The notes below the pieces were generated by a model. The model searched no databases. It was not told the DNA's origin and worked only from the letters and a program-made list of their open reading frames with translations. A stretch of 64,000 nucleotides of DNA from the NCBI GenBank assembly GCA_947561585.1, contig CANNZV010000520.1:1-64000 (forward strand). Reading direction: 5' to 3'. This document shows positions 11,883 to 24,130 of the stretch, piece by piece. How positions within the stretch are numbered: the first letter of the stretch is position 1; each line of letters opens with the position of its first letter. The DNA comes from Caprella mutica (taxonomy: Eukaryota > Arthropoda > Malacostraca > Amphipoda > Caprellidae). Position numbers and translations under genes: made by a program.

Positions 11883-12909
11883 AGCATAATAAGTGAGTGT
11901 GGCAGAAAATATACTGTAATAGTTAGCACGGACATTTTAAGTTAAAATGTGCAGATATACATATGATATATTAAAAATTAGCATCAAATCTTGCGCCATA
12001 TAGGTAAAAAAAATCTATTTTGTTATTAATACTGAAGATTGAATATTATATATTTAACGGAAAAGAATTTTACTCTATAAATGATACATATGCTTGGTTG
12101 GTAAGTATCTGAATTATTAGAAGTTCATTTTTCTTGTAAAGTTTTCATCAATTTTAAACAAATTTAATAAAACATTCAAAAACAAAGGAATAAAATATCA
12201 AAGATATTCTAAGCTATGATGATGTAAATACAAGAGTTAATTTAATATACTCTGACTAATTAATTATTTGTCATAACTCGTCGATTATTTTCGCCTAATG
12301 TAAGACGACAATATAACAGAAGGAGAAAAACTATCTAAAGCTAGTTTATATATAGGCACGATAATTATTAACACGAGTCGATATAACAATAATTATTGAA
12401 ATCCTATATAATATTAATCACTGGGTATTTTAAAAAGAAGTGACAAAAGGTCTAATTTGTACCGGTCGATTATTTTTTCGGTTATAAAAAATATGAAAGG
12501 TTAGATAAGTTGTGAAAGGTGTGACTCCAAACACTCACTGTTCTGTTAACTGCACAACAATTCGAATGTCTTAAAGTGAGTGATCAATAAGCATAAATAA
12601 CTACAAATAATCTTTATACCTTTCTAACCGGTTGTCAAAGACGAAATGTTACGTTATAGTTGGTTTTATAGGTAAACAACAGTTTCCATTAATTAATAAT
12701 ATTTTGACAATTGGAAACTTTCGCCATACTAATTTTACGTCAATAACTTTAGGTTTCTATTATAATAATAAATTTTACGAAAAGTGTTCCATTTTACAAT
12801 AATTTCAGGCTGCTTTAATCACTACAGTCTGTAACAAAAATTTGTATTGAAATATTTATGTGAAATTAAAAAAAAAATCTTAATGATAGATACAAATTAA
12901 CGTGATGAA
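11883..12909. other. AT-rich stretch without recognised content
   Basis: No gene, no paired repeats seen. Confidence 0.4.
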
Positions 12910-13310
12910 GCATGATGTATTATCACGGAAAGAATAAACGAGGTCACTTCAAATTTTAGATGCAAAAACCGTGGTGTTTTCAGTCAAAATTTTGAGATTT
13001 GCCAACGTTGCATGGGATAAGGTCCGACTTCTCGTAGTATTGAGAAAAGATGCCAAGTCATTTCTATTAAGATACCAATTAGTGAATTATCTTTGAATAT
13101 AGAAGGTTGGTGGCATTAAATCTTACTGTTTTACAATTAGCTTTACATTTCCATTAAAATCAATTAGTAATAATAATTAGAGTATTTTCACTATTTTGTT
13201 TTGATCACTTATTATCAAATAAGTATACGAATGTCAAAATCAAATGAACAATTGTTAATAATTATTTACCTGATCACTATAGCAATAAGAAAGTTTGGGA
13301 CATTTTGGTT
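12910..13310. repeat. Inverted repeat, left arm (pairs with 19965-20375)
   Basis: About 400 bases that recur in reverse complement at 19965-20375 with roughly 85-90 % identity by eye. Anchors are GCATGGGATAAGGTCCG against CGGACCTTATCCCATGC, and AGAAGGTTGGTGGCATTAAA against its complement. The arms enclose about 6.6 kb. Confidence 0.85.
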
Positions 13311-16300
13311 GATATTATTGGAACATTTATATGTGGGTGTTTGAATGAAATCACACTAATATATCATAATTATTCTCGAAACTTGAAATCATCTTCGCTT
13401 ATAATTTAAGATAGGACATGCCATGACATTACTATATTATTATCCCCCTCCCCCACAGATAGTATAAACTCGATCAACATGTTGCGTATCTCAGGTGAAC
13501 TAGTTAGTATACTGTGTAGTGATATTTGATGTAAGAAATTTTGAACATATGAGTACCTTAATCGACGATAATGGTAACAATGTTAGGTATCAATATAAGT
13601 TACACCAATGAGAGGGTGAGAGGGAGTACGCGGGGTTTCACAACAACCCCCCTCCCTCATCTCTCACCCATTACCATAGTTTCTTTGCTATACAGACCTA
13701 ATATAGTTCTGTTTCATATATTTGAACAGAGTTAATTTAATATTCATTATTTTATGTATGCTAGATTTATTTATCCCCATTTCAATCTGTGATGATTATT
13801 TATTGTGTGCTATCTGAATAATATTTGAAATAAAAATAGTTCTACCATTTACCTCTTTAATCTCGATTACTTTCTGGAATAGGGTAACTTACGAATACGA
13901 ATTATCGGCCGGTTTTACATCTTTGATATTACAAGAAAAAGTATATAATATATAATTAAAGTTAGATAAATTTTTTTATATACATTTTTCTATTTTGATT
14001 GAAGAATTGGAACCATCGATAATTTGTAACTGGTCCATACAAGTAGGTTACATCCACCATCTATAAGCGAGGAAGTTAAAGAAATGATTAGCTAATATAT
14101 ATATAACAGATTTTATCTAAGTATTCTTAACTCTGTAATCAGATTAGATTTTTCAGCTGTAATTAATTCAAAATAAAATGTTATAAGCAGCACAGTTTAC
14201 CATTAAAAAATAAATGGTAGTCATATTGAGTCTCTCTCACGGCCGGATCTTATAAGGTTCACCTAGAACTAGATGCTAGCTATTTCAGTAACTAAAAACT
14301 TATCAGAAGTAGGGGGTATGATCTTTGCTTCGAATAAAAGACCATAACGCTGCCGTCAAATGGAAAGGATCTCGATGAAGCATTCAGAAAAGAAAATGCC
14401 TAAATGAACAATGTCACCAACCACCTGTCGGTACAAATGCTCAGATATGCAGAAAAGCTACTCTGTGAATATGCAGTCATTTACCAAGAAATGTGTAGGA
14501 AAAAGACCCAAAGACAGAAGCACCAATATCTGCATTCACAGACGGAAGATGAAAATGAAAAGGTTATGGAAGATTAATCCTACATACCATAAAAATCTAA
14601 AACCTCTTAGTAGAAGAGCATGACTCTAGCGCTATCCTCTAAAACTGCAACTAGTGTTAAAAAAAATTATAAGCATGGTAAATAAAAAAATATATAATCC
14701 AAATTACTACAGTTCAGAGCCCAAAGACGCCACCTATTTCCCTAACACTCACCACAGACAATTCAGGGTTGATCCTGAACGGTGCTTCGCTAGCTTTGCC
14801 CGGGCAGTGATTAAACGTTGCACAAGCTGTAGCAGAACGTTGTTATTTTTTTACGAATTTGTGTGTCGAACTTATGTATCAAAATATAAAATACAGCGAT
14901 GCCATAGCGGTGCACCGCTGAAGGCGTTGTTGCTATAGAGTTGGCTTAAAGGTAGGAGGAGGCAGCGAGCATTGGTTTGGCAGTATGGAGGTATGCGACC
15001 TGCATACCAACGTCAAACCACTGTTCATCACTGTAATGAATCACTGCTTCTTTTTCTGAGACCGTTTCAGCAAACTCGTTTCCGTGATTCAAACGCTTTC
15101 AACTACCTTATCGAAGTTTATGCAACATTTAATCACCACCCGGGTAATGCTGACGAAGCAGCGGTGGTCTAGCATTTAAGATTTACGTATTTGCTTATAT
15201 AATGGTGCCAAAATCTTTCTGGGTTTTGTTCCGGTGGGAAACTTTGCGGAGCGGAAAGATACTGCTTCTCAACGCTCGTAATATTTTGTGCAGCTCATAA
15301 CTTTCAGATCAGTAGGTGTGGACATATGCGGTGTTCGAGAGTATGCGGCGTTGCCTGAACTGGGGCCAACTTCTGGTGAGTGTTAACAATTTTTTGTCCT
15401 CGCTTCAGGAACGCACTAGCAAAGCTCCTTCGGTGTGCCAGGCCTTCAAATGATGAGCCTCAACTATCGATTTATATCAAAATTCTATCAGAATTTCTGA
15501 TTGATTTCATCCTCTCAGCTCCGTAATCAAAAGCGGTATACCGCTATACCAACTTTAAACCTCCGCCGAGCCAACGCCCACACTCGTAGAACACAGCTCT
15601 ATCAACGCTCGCGTTACAATGATCGGTTTTCCCTTGTGTACGTGATAACGAGCGTTGTCAAAATTCGGTTTATTTTTCCTCCGTTCAAAGAACGCTTCAA
15701 CAAAATTCTGGCGGTATGATCTAGGCTTTAAATATCCTTCTCCATACATCGAAGCAAGCCTTACGTTAAATAAATGAGAAAATTAGCAATTCCACATGCT
15801 ATACCACATACTGGAAACATTTTGTTCCAGAGCTTCAGATATTTTCTATTTGATTAAAATCAGCAATTAGTGTTGTTAATCAGCCCCCATCAAAATTCTC
15901 ATGAAGGTTTCGACAGCTGCTGCATGTTCTCCAATGAGGAGAACATTATTAAGCACCCAAGTATTAAAAAAAAAGATTAACAGAAAAATAAAGTGAAAAT
16001 GGGAAAGAAAAAACTGTCGAGGCCCATGACTCATCCATAAATAAATATCATTACATGAAAAATCATATGACGTGCACCCGTAGAGCGCATACCTTCGCCG
16101 TCACATATAACCTTGACCATCCAATAATTTGCCTTGAGTTAGAAATGAACTGCACCTTTTCCGGTTCACTACCAAAATCTGATCAAATGGTGTCTGGTTA
16201 TTGACCAATAAATGGTCAATACCAAATTTCAGAGAATTGGTTTAATACTATTTATGACCTTGACCCAAAATCTAATCAAATGGTTACTGGTTACTTACCA

Positions 16301-17298
16301 ATCATGTCACCGATTATCGGACAATTTGCTTGAATACTATTTGAGATATAAATGACCTTGACCTTTGACCTGATCGCTCTCAATATCTAATAAACTTATT
16401 CCTTGAAATGGACCAATTGTCCCTCCAAATAGCAGACAATTTTGTTGAATACATTTTGAGTTATAGATGACCTTGATCTGACCGTTCCCAGAAAATTATA
16501 AACTCTTTCCTGGATAGTGACCAATCGTCCAACTAAATTTCAGGCAATTTGATTGAAATCTTTTTTAGTTATTCAGTTATAAATAGTGAGAGTGGAGGGA
16601 ACTTAATTCATGGTACAGAAGGGGCCGACGTTATAGGGGACTAGAATATGATCAAATTCAACGGAAATCTAGTTCATGGAAAAAATTGTTTATCAATTAA
16701 AAATATTAAATGACAAAAAAAAACGGTAAAAATAAGACACAATGAAGGAAGCGACAAGTTATACTTGTTAAGTTTTCAGAAAAAAATTATCTATAAATTA
16801 TTAAAATAGTTTCATTTTAATTTCTTTTATTGTACAAAATTGAAGACTCCATAAAAGCTATCTTGAAAAGAGAGGTGGAAGGTTCTAAACTCCAGCAATC
16901 AAATTAAAGTATTTTTCAATAGCCTCTTCTCCTTCCTACCACGTTAAAATATTAATATTGCCAACACTACGTCCCGTTATGGAAGATGGTGCTATAGGGA
17001 TATGTTGTTTAATGCAAGGTTTTAGATCTAGTTTACAAGTTTAACGATTATACAGTTCATGCTAATGAATGTGTTATTAAGCAATGAATATGTAAGCTAA
17101 TTTTAGAAGTTACTAGAAATCTCTGGCAATGTATTGCTAGCCTAGGTGGGGCTTTACTTATACCCATAGTATATATTCTACTATTTATCTTTTTTTTCGA
17201 TATACCAATTATTAAAATATTTTAACAAAAGCCAATTTAACCAAATCAAACCTTATATCAATCAGGGATATTATTGACATTGCATAATTAACTAACTA
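13311..17298. other. Mostly unexplained stretch between the inverted arms
   Basis: A small imperfect hairpin of TGAGAGGG and CCCTCAT-type repeats is at 13600-13665. The segment 14220-15760 is more GC-rich than its surroundings and has several frames of 60-94 codons (for example 14411-14623 and 14654-14938), but none shows a known motif or continues across a splice model I could support. 16060-16620 holds about four or five degenerate units of roughly 110 bases with TGACCTTGACC and (A/G)CCAAT motifs. Relatives are at 33610-33660, 41560-41700 and 42535-42640. The rest is plain AT-rich DNA. Confidence 0.45.
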
Positions 17299-18478
17299 CA
17301 GGGTGGCGCAAAAAAAGGGAAACCCATTTTCAAACTAGTTTATTTTACAAGCTATCAAAGCTAGAAATTTTCTAAAAACACAAATTTATTCGTTTACTTT
17401 TTGTGCATCTATTTTGATAATCTGTTAATTGTTACGACAAAAAGTGATCATTCTGCAGCGATTTAAAAAAAGGTACCTAAAAATGACTTGCGCGAGCACG
17501 AAATATATGAAAAAAATCATAAGAGGTGTACTTCATTTTATATGGATTTGAAAACAATAAATTCTACTATTTTTTGTAACTAATAAGAGAAAATAAAACA
17601 ATTAATTACCATTTGAAAGTTTTTTTTTGAAGGTAAAATTGATATCTTTATAAAATCATCTCGCCATTAATTTTTACATCCTATTCGATACCCTCAAAAT
17701 GCAGCTTTCAAAAGAACAGAGTTTTTGTTTATGACAATTTTTTTAAACATTGTAAGTTTTACGCAGGTTCAACCTCATTTTGAACATTGTTTTCCGGAAA
17801 GATTTCCACCAACTGTAAAACCACATTGACAAATGTTAATAAGTTCAAAACTGAAGAAACCACTTTCAATTTGAACAAAAATTGATCATGTCGCAGGAGA
17901 AAAGAATGAACACATGAAAACATTAATCTTTTTCTTGAACAGCATATTGATAATACAAAAATATAAATCAGATGATAAGAATTAGATATAATTTAAGACA
18001 CATTTCACTAAATTGTTGAACAAGATTTGAGATATTATCTTTTTAAGATGCATGTAAGGCTCGAACTCTTAGAACTGATTTCTAAATCTTGCAAAATGGT
18101 TTCTGAAAAAAATGCACATTTTGTTGAAGATATCGTGATTGGTGATGAAGATGTATTTCCATGAATGAAAGAGTCAATAACAAAAGCGTAAAGTGAATGA
18201 AAAATAGTAGGATTTAATTTTTACTACTACCATATGGAAATAAATTATTCCTATTATAATTTTTTTTGCGTATTTCGTGCTTGCGCAAGCCATTTTTAGG
18301 TACCATTTTTTAATTCGCTGCAGGATGTTTAATTTTCATCGTAACTCTTAACAGATTATCACGATAGATGAAGAAAAAGTAAACGAATAAAACTGTTTTA
18401 TTTAGAATTTTTTTAGCTTTGATAGTTTGTAAAATAAACTAGTTTGAAAATGGGTTTCCTTTTTTTTGCACTACCCTG
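17299..18478. mobile_element. Non-autonomous mariner-type element with about 200-bp TIRs
   Basis: Flanked by TA. Ends are CAGGGTGGCGCAAAAAAAGG and, inverted, CAGGGTAGTGCAAAAAAAAG. Inverted similarity continues for about 200 bases inward on each side, as far as the TGCGCGAGCACGAAAT / TTTCGTGCTTGCGCA pair near 17490-17508 and 18270-18290. The interior has no transposase. CAGGGT ends with a TA target fit Tc1/mariner. Confidence 0.82.
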
Positions 18479-18647
18479 TATAAACATTAAAATACGCCAC
18501 AGCTGATGTGACACATCAGCCGATAGCTAATTACAAAAAGATGTTCCATCATAGATATGAAGTTTGAACTTATGTAGTGGAAAATTGAACATCTTTTCCT
18601 ACTAGCTATCAGCTACTGTGTCATATTGGCTATTTTGTATTAACATT

Positions 18648-19936
18648 GAGCCCATATTACACTGTGGCGCTCGCCTTTGCGGTCGCCACAGTTTTGAAAC
18701 TTTTCTCTCTAACTCCGCCCCTTTTCTCTCTATTAGCGAACAATGCCATGGCAAGCGCCAAGAAATTGTGATCGCTCACTGCGCGATAGAACGAAAACCG
18801 TCACTGTTTTAGAGGTGATGAAATTGTCACTGAAGCCTGCTAAAGAGATTTGAAGTAGTTGAAAAAGTATTTTTTATTTTATTTTGCAAGTTATTCAAGA
18901 CTTTGTATGGCTACTGAGTGATACATTGTAGAATCGGCATAAGAACTAATCAGGTTTTGTATAAAAAGAATTAACACTTATGTGTAGAGTGTCCAGTGTT
19001 GCCATACAATAAATACAATTTGTTTAATATACAGTATGGAATTGCTTCACACAACTGTCAAGAAGATGAACTCGAATTTTATTGTTACGTTTCACTTCAT
19101 AGTAAAGTTTTCAATTTTCCCTAAATTTAAATGAATCACGACCCAGATTTAGAGAAATTTTAAAATTATGGGAAAAAATCCCATTCCACGCAGGGTACAG
19201 GAATATATATGTTACTGTATCCTGATTCTACGTACTATGACTACCACCAGCTGGACGATCATTGCCATATCGACTCGTCTAGTGTAATAGCAATTATTGA
19301 GAATGGCGAGCGCCACATCTGTAGAGAGAGAGAGACAACAGCGCCATGGCGAGCGCCACAGAATACGGGCTTGGAGCCCGTATTACACTGTGGCGCTCGC
19401 CATAGCGGTGTTGTCTCTCTCTACAGATATGGCGCTTACCAATCCCAGTAATTGCTATTACACTAGAAGAGTCGATATGGCGGTGATCGTGCTTTGAAAT
19501 TTAGGGAAAATTGAAAAATTTACTATGAAATGAATCGTACCAATAAAATTCGATGTCATCACGAATATATATTCAGTTAATTATCTTTTTGATTGTTGTA
19601 TGAAACAATTCCATGCGTATATATTAAAAAGTTTAATTCCATTGATTGTATGGCAACACTGGACACTACACAGAAGCGTTCATTCCTTTTTTGTATCGCG
19701 CAGTAGCCGTACAAAGTCTTGAATAACTTTTAAAATGAAACAAATTACTTTTTCCACTACTTCAAATCTCTTTAGCAGGATTCAGTGACCATTTCATCAC
19801 CTCTAAAACGGTGGCGGTGTTGGTTCTATCGCGCTAGACATTTTTCGCTATTAGAGAGAAAAGGGGCGGAGTTTGAGAGAAAAATAACAAAATTGTGGCG
19901 ACCGCCATAGTGAGCGCCACAGTGTAATACGGGCTT
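18648..19936. mobile_element. Giant fold-back made of two inverted elements
   Basis: Outer ends start GAGCCCATATTACACTGTGG and, inverted, AAGCCCGTATTACACTGTGG. The same terminal sequence sits inverted at the centre (19365-19385, ATACGGGCTTGGAGCCCGTA). The two halves are reverse complements over 560-725 bases, the left half carrying about 110 extra bases near 19080-19200. Landmarks repeated in both halves include AGAGAAAAGGGGCGGAG, GAGAGAGAGACAACA and GTGTAATAGCAATTA. Each half looks like a complete non-autonomous element, so this is probably a tail-to-tail pair. No coding region. Confidence 0.8.
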
Positions 19937-19964
19937 TAGCAAATATTAATTCAATGACGGCAGT

Positions 19965-20375
19965 TGAACCAAAATGTCCAAAACTTTCTTATTGCTATAG
20001 TTCAGGTTAATAATAATTAACAATTATTCATTTTATTTTGACATTTTTATACTTATTTGATATTAAGTGACCAATAGTGAAAATACTTTAATTATTACTG
20101 GAAAACACAAATCATTAATTATAATTGATTTTAATAGAAATATAAAGCTAATTGTAAAACAGTAAGATTTAATGCCACCAACCTTCTATATTCAAATATA
20201 ATTCACTAATTGGTTTCTTAATAGTAATGAATTGCCTATTTTCTCAACAATACAAGAAGGCGGACCTTATCCCATGCAACGTTGTCAAATCTCAAAATTT
20301 TGACTGAAAACTCCACGGTTTTTGCATCTGAAAAATTTAAAGTGACCTCGTTTATTCTTTCCGTGATAATACATA
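19965..20375. repeat. Inverted repeat, right arm (pairs with 12910-13310)
   Basis: Reverse complement of the left arm. It begins just outside the fold-back element and ends just before the duplicated segment that carries the hAT-type element and gene copy B. Confidence 0.85.
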
Positions 20376-20505
20376 ACAATTAATTTAATGTTATCTATAG
20401 GTATAAAAAATAATAATTGGCCAACCTTAAAATTAATAAAGAAATATTTTACTTCTCAAAGAGAGCTAAAAACAATACATTAGATTCAAGTCAGTTTGTT
20501 ATCAG

Positions 20506-21737
20506 TAGAGCCCGGATTTCTATGCTCTAACAGAATAACAGCATAGAAAGCTATAAAAGCATAGATGATCTATGCTTCATAGGCATTAATCTATTTAGCA
20601 TACAAAGCATATAAAATTCTATTTAAGGATAATTTTGTCTATGCTACAGCATACAAAACTCTATTTAAGAGAAATTAAAGTTTATGCTACAGTTGTTCCA
20701 TTTTCTATTTACCGTTTTTTTGTTGTTGTTCTCGTAGTCTTAACAACTCATTAATTAATAATACCCAAAGTTGAGTGGTGTGATAACGTCAGGATACGAA
20801 ATTTAGTTGATGAATTTGGGTGTTATGCAATGAAAATGTTGTTTTGAAATGCAAGCCATGCAATGTGAAGTTGAGTAGCTACAAGAAATCAAATGCTGTA
20901 TCACAGTTTAAAACAGTTAAACATAGGCCGCGTAAGAGTGTAAATTTTGTAGATTTGAATGAGGATGATGCCAACATGATACCAACCATATTGTAGCAAA
21001 TAATCCTGGATTGCAACTCATAGAATAAATACGAAGCATTATCGATGGAGTGAAAGAGGTGCAGATTGAAAGGAATATAACACAAAATGCAATGTATTTC
21101 AAGTATCAGTTGCAATGAAGTAGAAAAAGCTTTTCAAAACTTAAAATTGTTTATTGTTAAATTATTTATGTTCTAAATATAGCTACTATTATTTTTATCT
21201 AACAAGATGAGTAAATAATTAAATCTCATTATTTACCATATATCGTTATATAGAGACTTATTTTTCTTGTTCTTATATTCTGTTAGATATTAATGAAACT
21301 TTTGCTGTCTCTTAGTAGAACTGAGAATCTGAGAATTTATCATTTATTGTTATTTGTTGCTCTATTATTTAATTGTCATATATTAATAAAAATGCGATTC
21401 ACAAAATGTGGTTCGATTTCCAATTCCATTTTTAATAATTACAAAAAATATACTTCGATAATTTTCCATTTGAAACGGGAAACATTATTGAACATCATAA
21501 TATATACAACCTCAAAATTAAAGAAAAGTATACTTAATTAAGTCTACCATTTGACTCATACGGCATGTTTTTAATGTTTTTAAATAAAGAAAACGTTATT
21601 TGAGGTATAACTAGTCAATTTATATCGGCATATTTAGCATAGAGTTTGGGCTATATAGCATATTTTTAAGAGCACATTTTGCATAGTTTTTAGTGCTATT
21701 TCGCCTAGATTGAAAGGGCATAGAAATCCGGGCTCTA
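20506..21737. mobile_element. Non-autonomous hAT-type element, 1.23 kb
   Basis: Perfect inverted ends TAGAGCCCGGATTTCTATGC, with AGCATA(G/A)-rich subterminal repeats on both sides. Flanked by GTTATCAG and GTGATGAG, a diverged 8-base duplication. The paralogous segment at 52220-52245 lacks the element and has a single GTGATGAG, so the insertion came after the duplication or was lost precisely in the other copy. An 8-bp target and T-A-G-A-G ends are characteristic of hAT. An internal 82-codon frame at 21293-21541 is AT-rich and has no transposase motif. Confidence 0.85.
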
Positions 21738-22853
21738 GTGATGAGATTGTTGCCCTCATTTCTCTATTCCTCCTACCGGAGCAGTACTTAGGGTCATGAA
21801 CTCGGCATTGAAGACTACAAGACAGGAGGCTCAGAGTTCGGGTCCACTAGAACACCCACATTCATTAATAAACTTTAATTTCTATTTGATTTATATATTA
21901 TGATATTAAACACATCTATATTCAGCAAAGTTTCCCTCGCCATCTAGCGAGAAAACACGTCGTGGAATCAGATTCTGCTTTGCTGCGACGATACAAACAA
22001 CATTTAGTGAAGGTGAATTAGGAAGATATTAATATTGGATTTTCTCATTGATATTCTATATTCAGTATCAGAATATTGCTCAAGATATTTGTAGGTATAC
22101 TTTTGATATTTGTTTTGACACAAAATATCAATGAAATAAAGCGTAGTTTTACAAAACTATAAATATTACCAGAATGTGTGGTTAAAACGAGTGTCCCACT
22201 TTTATATTTTCCAACTAATAAAAATATCGTATAAAATAAAGAAACTTAAATTAACTTTTAGTTATTGGAGTTTGAAAAACAAGTTATGATGAATAATTGA
22301 AAGAAAATCTTTACAATTTTGAAGATGTCGATTTTCAACGAGTCTCACTGTTATATTTCCCTTGTAAAATTTGCTGGCATTTTTTAGTGCTCACCAGAAT
22401 CATCCCAAGAAATCTAATATAACGATGTAAGCTATGAAGGTATTTGGATTAGCTCACTGGATAAGCTTTTTAAACCATTCTCATATAATATTATTGCATG
22501 TAATATTTTAATTAAATACATGAAAAGTTATAACAAGCATCATCACTTCGCTCTAAAAGAAGATCCACGTGATCAAATAGTACTAATCACTTCATAATGA
22601 ATTTATAAGACCCCTTTTTTTATTAATTTAACAAAAAATAAAACAGAGATATTTTAATTGTGTTCATTTATATTACTTAAATTACCATGACATGGGATAC
22701 ATCTTAATACTTAATGTTATCTATACAAATAAATACATTCGGCTGTCATAAAAAGTTTACAATGAATTGATTCTAAGATAATTATACAAAAACAATGAAA
22801 ATAAAGTCGATTGTTAATGAAGGATTGATGTCAATTTCTTCGACAGCTCCTCC

Positions 22854-23653
22854 TCACATCTCCTGAATTAAGTCCTCGTCGATTCTTTCGGCTGACTCCT
22901 CCTCCTTTTCCAAACAACAGAAGCATTTGGGACAATCCTTACTGAAGGTCATGGACTCCGATTTTGCGCAATCTGCTCGGCAAACTCCTTTCTGTATCAC
23001 ATGGGAAATTAAACCAAGAAATGAATAAGTTATTCAAATAGATAGCTTATACCGCTCTGGTTAAGAAACTCACTCCTTTTAACCCTAGTTCAGGAAGGGG
23101 TGAGCATTCCTTATCATTCTCTGTGGAACATTCTTTAGACTCTTCATCTCCTCCTGCTCCATCTTCTCTCATCCCTGGGAAGAAATTGAGTTACAGTTAA
23201 TCAGGCCAACTTAATAGTTTGTAGAACTTATCAAATATAACATTCAGGTCAACTAATGAAATATCAAACAATATAACCGCATATTTGATTTGTTTCAAAT
23301 AAAATCAACAGCAAAATTCCTGTAAATCAGTTTTGATAAATCACCAATGAATGCATTCTTATGGAAATGTAAATATTATTAGTTCTCCATCCCCAGTAAT
23401 CATTAATATAATCAAAATCTCACCAAAAGTTGAGCCAAAGTTTTCCATGCCCAAATCCTCCATTTCAGACTTTGGAAATTGAAAAGGAAAATATTATGCA
23501 GTGAAAATTATATCCCAGCATATGTAGTATGTAGCAATTACTCTGAATATAACATCTAACTACTATTTATATTCAGGTGCTTACCAATTCTTCTGAACAG
23601 ACCAAATTGACGGCCAACAAAGCCAGAAGTGCGAATGAGAAATATTTCTGCAT
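22854..23653 (-). CDS. Small secreted acidic cysteine-rich protein, copy B (spliced)
   Basis: Exons 23653-23585, 23469-23424, 23174-23053 and 22991-22854. The exon lengths (69, 46, 122, 138 coding bases), intron phases and stop are the same as in copy A, so it also encodes 124 residues. The 5'UTR exon ends at 23859 (donor GTAAGC) and the ATG exon starts at 23667. All eight mature cysteines are kept. Relative to copy A I count seven replacement codons: Phe to Leu in the signal peptide; Glu to Lys twice, Thr to Ser and Lys to Asn in exon 3; Gly to Ala and Leu to Ile in exon 4. There are about three silent changes. This makes it the most diverged of the three and shifts its charge upward. Role unknown, as for copy A. 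Confidence 0.87.
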
Positions 23654-23921
23654 GATAAAGATGTTTTCTGGAAGAGAAATTACCAAATCAACAATGGAGC
23701 ATCAATAATAATTCAAGATCTCTAGATACTTTTTTCAAACTAGTTTTGAATTCAAATCTTCAATGGTTTATTTCAATAAATTCTAATTTCTATGAGGAAA
23801 TATTTTCTATCTAGGAAATTATTTTCTCTCTGCAACTCTATGAATTATAAAAGCTTACATGTTTGTTTAATTTCGCTATAGATATCAGATGTGAAGTGAT
23901 GTTTTAAGTGGAGACACACGG

Positions 23922-23929
23922 CTTATATA
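23922..23929 (-). promoter_or_regulatory. TATA box of copy B
   Basis: TATATAAG in the same position and context as in copies A and C, upstream of the non-coding exon ending at 23859. Confidence 0.75.
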
Positions 23930-24130
23930 CCCTGCAGAACACTCATACACGTATCTTATGCTGTCCACAGGTGTTGCTTTTTAATTGAAATGCTAATGAG
24001 AGAGGTAAGGAGTGACGGGAAATATGTGTAATGTATTTTTTTTTTCAAATTATCTGCGATTTCTGGTGAAATGAATAAATAAAAATGATATTCTATCACT
24101 GTTGTCTCTGCACGTATCCCTCATTCCTTT

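Larger units (their letters stand above)
21738..24130 (-). repeat. Duplicated segment B (gene copy plus 3' flank)
   Basis: Matches 52227-54640 over about 2.4 kb with only scattered differences. Segment A (2859-4239) shares only the gene-proximal 1.4 kb. On the left the homology continues past the hAT insertion to about 20440. Confidence 0.9.

Noticed and set aside
14411..14938. Two plus-strand frames of 70 and 94 codons as a possible gene
   Set aside because: No domain, no signal peptide, no splice model that joins them, no repeat elsewhere in the window to test conservation.
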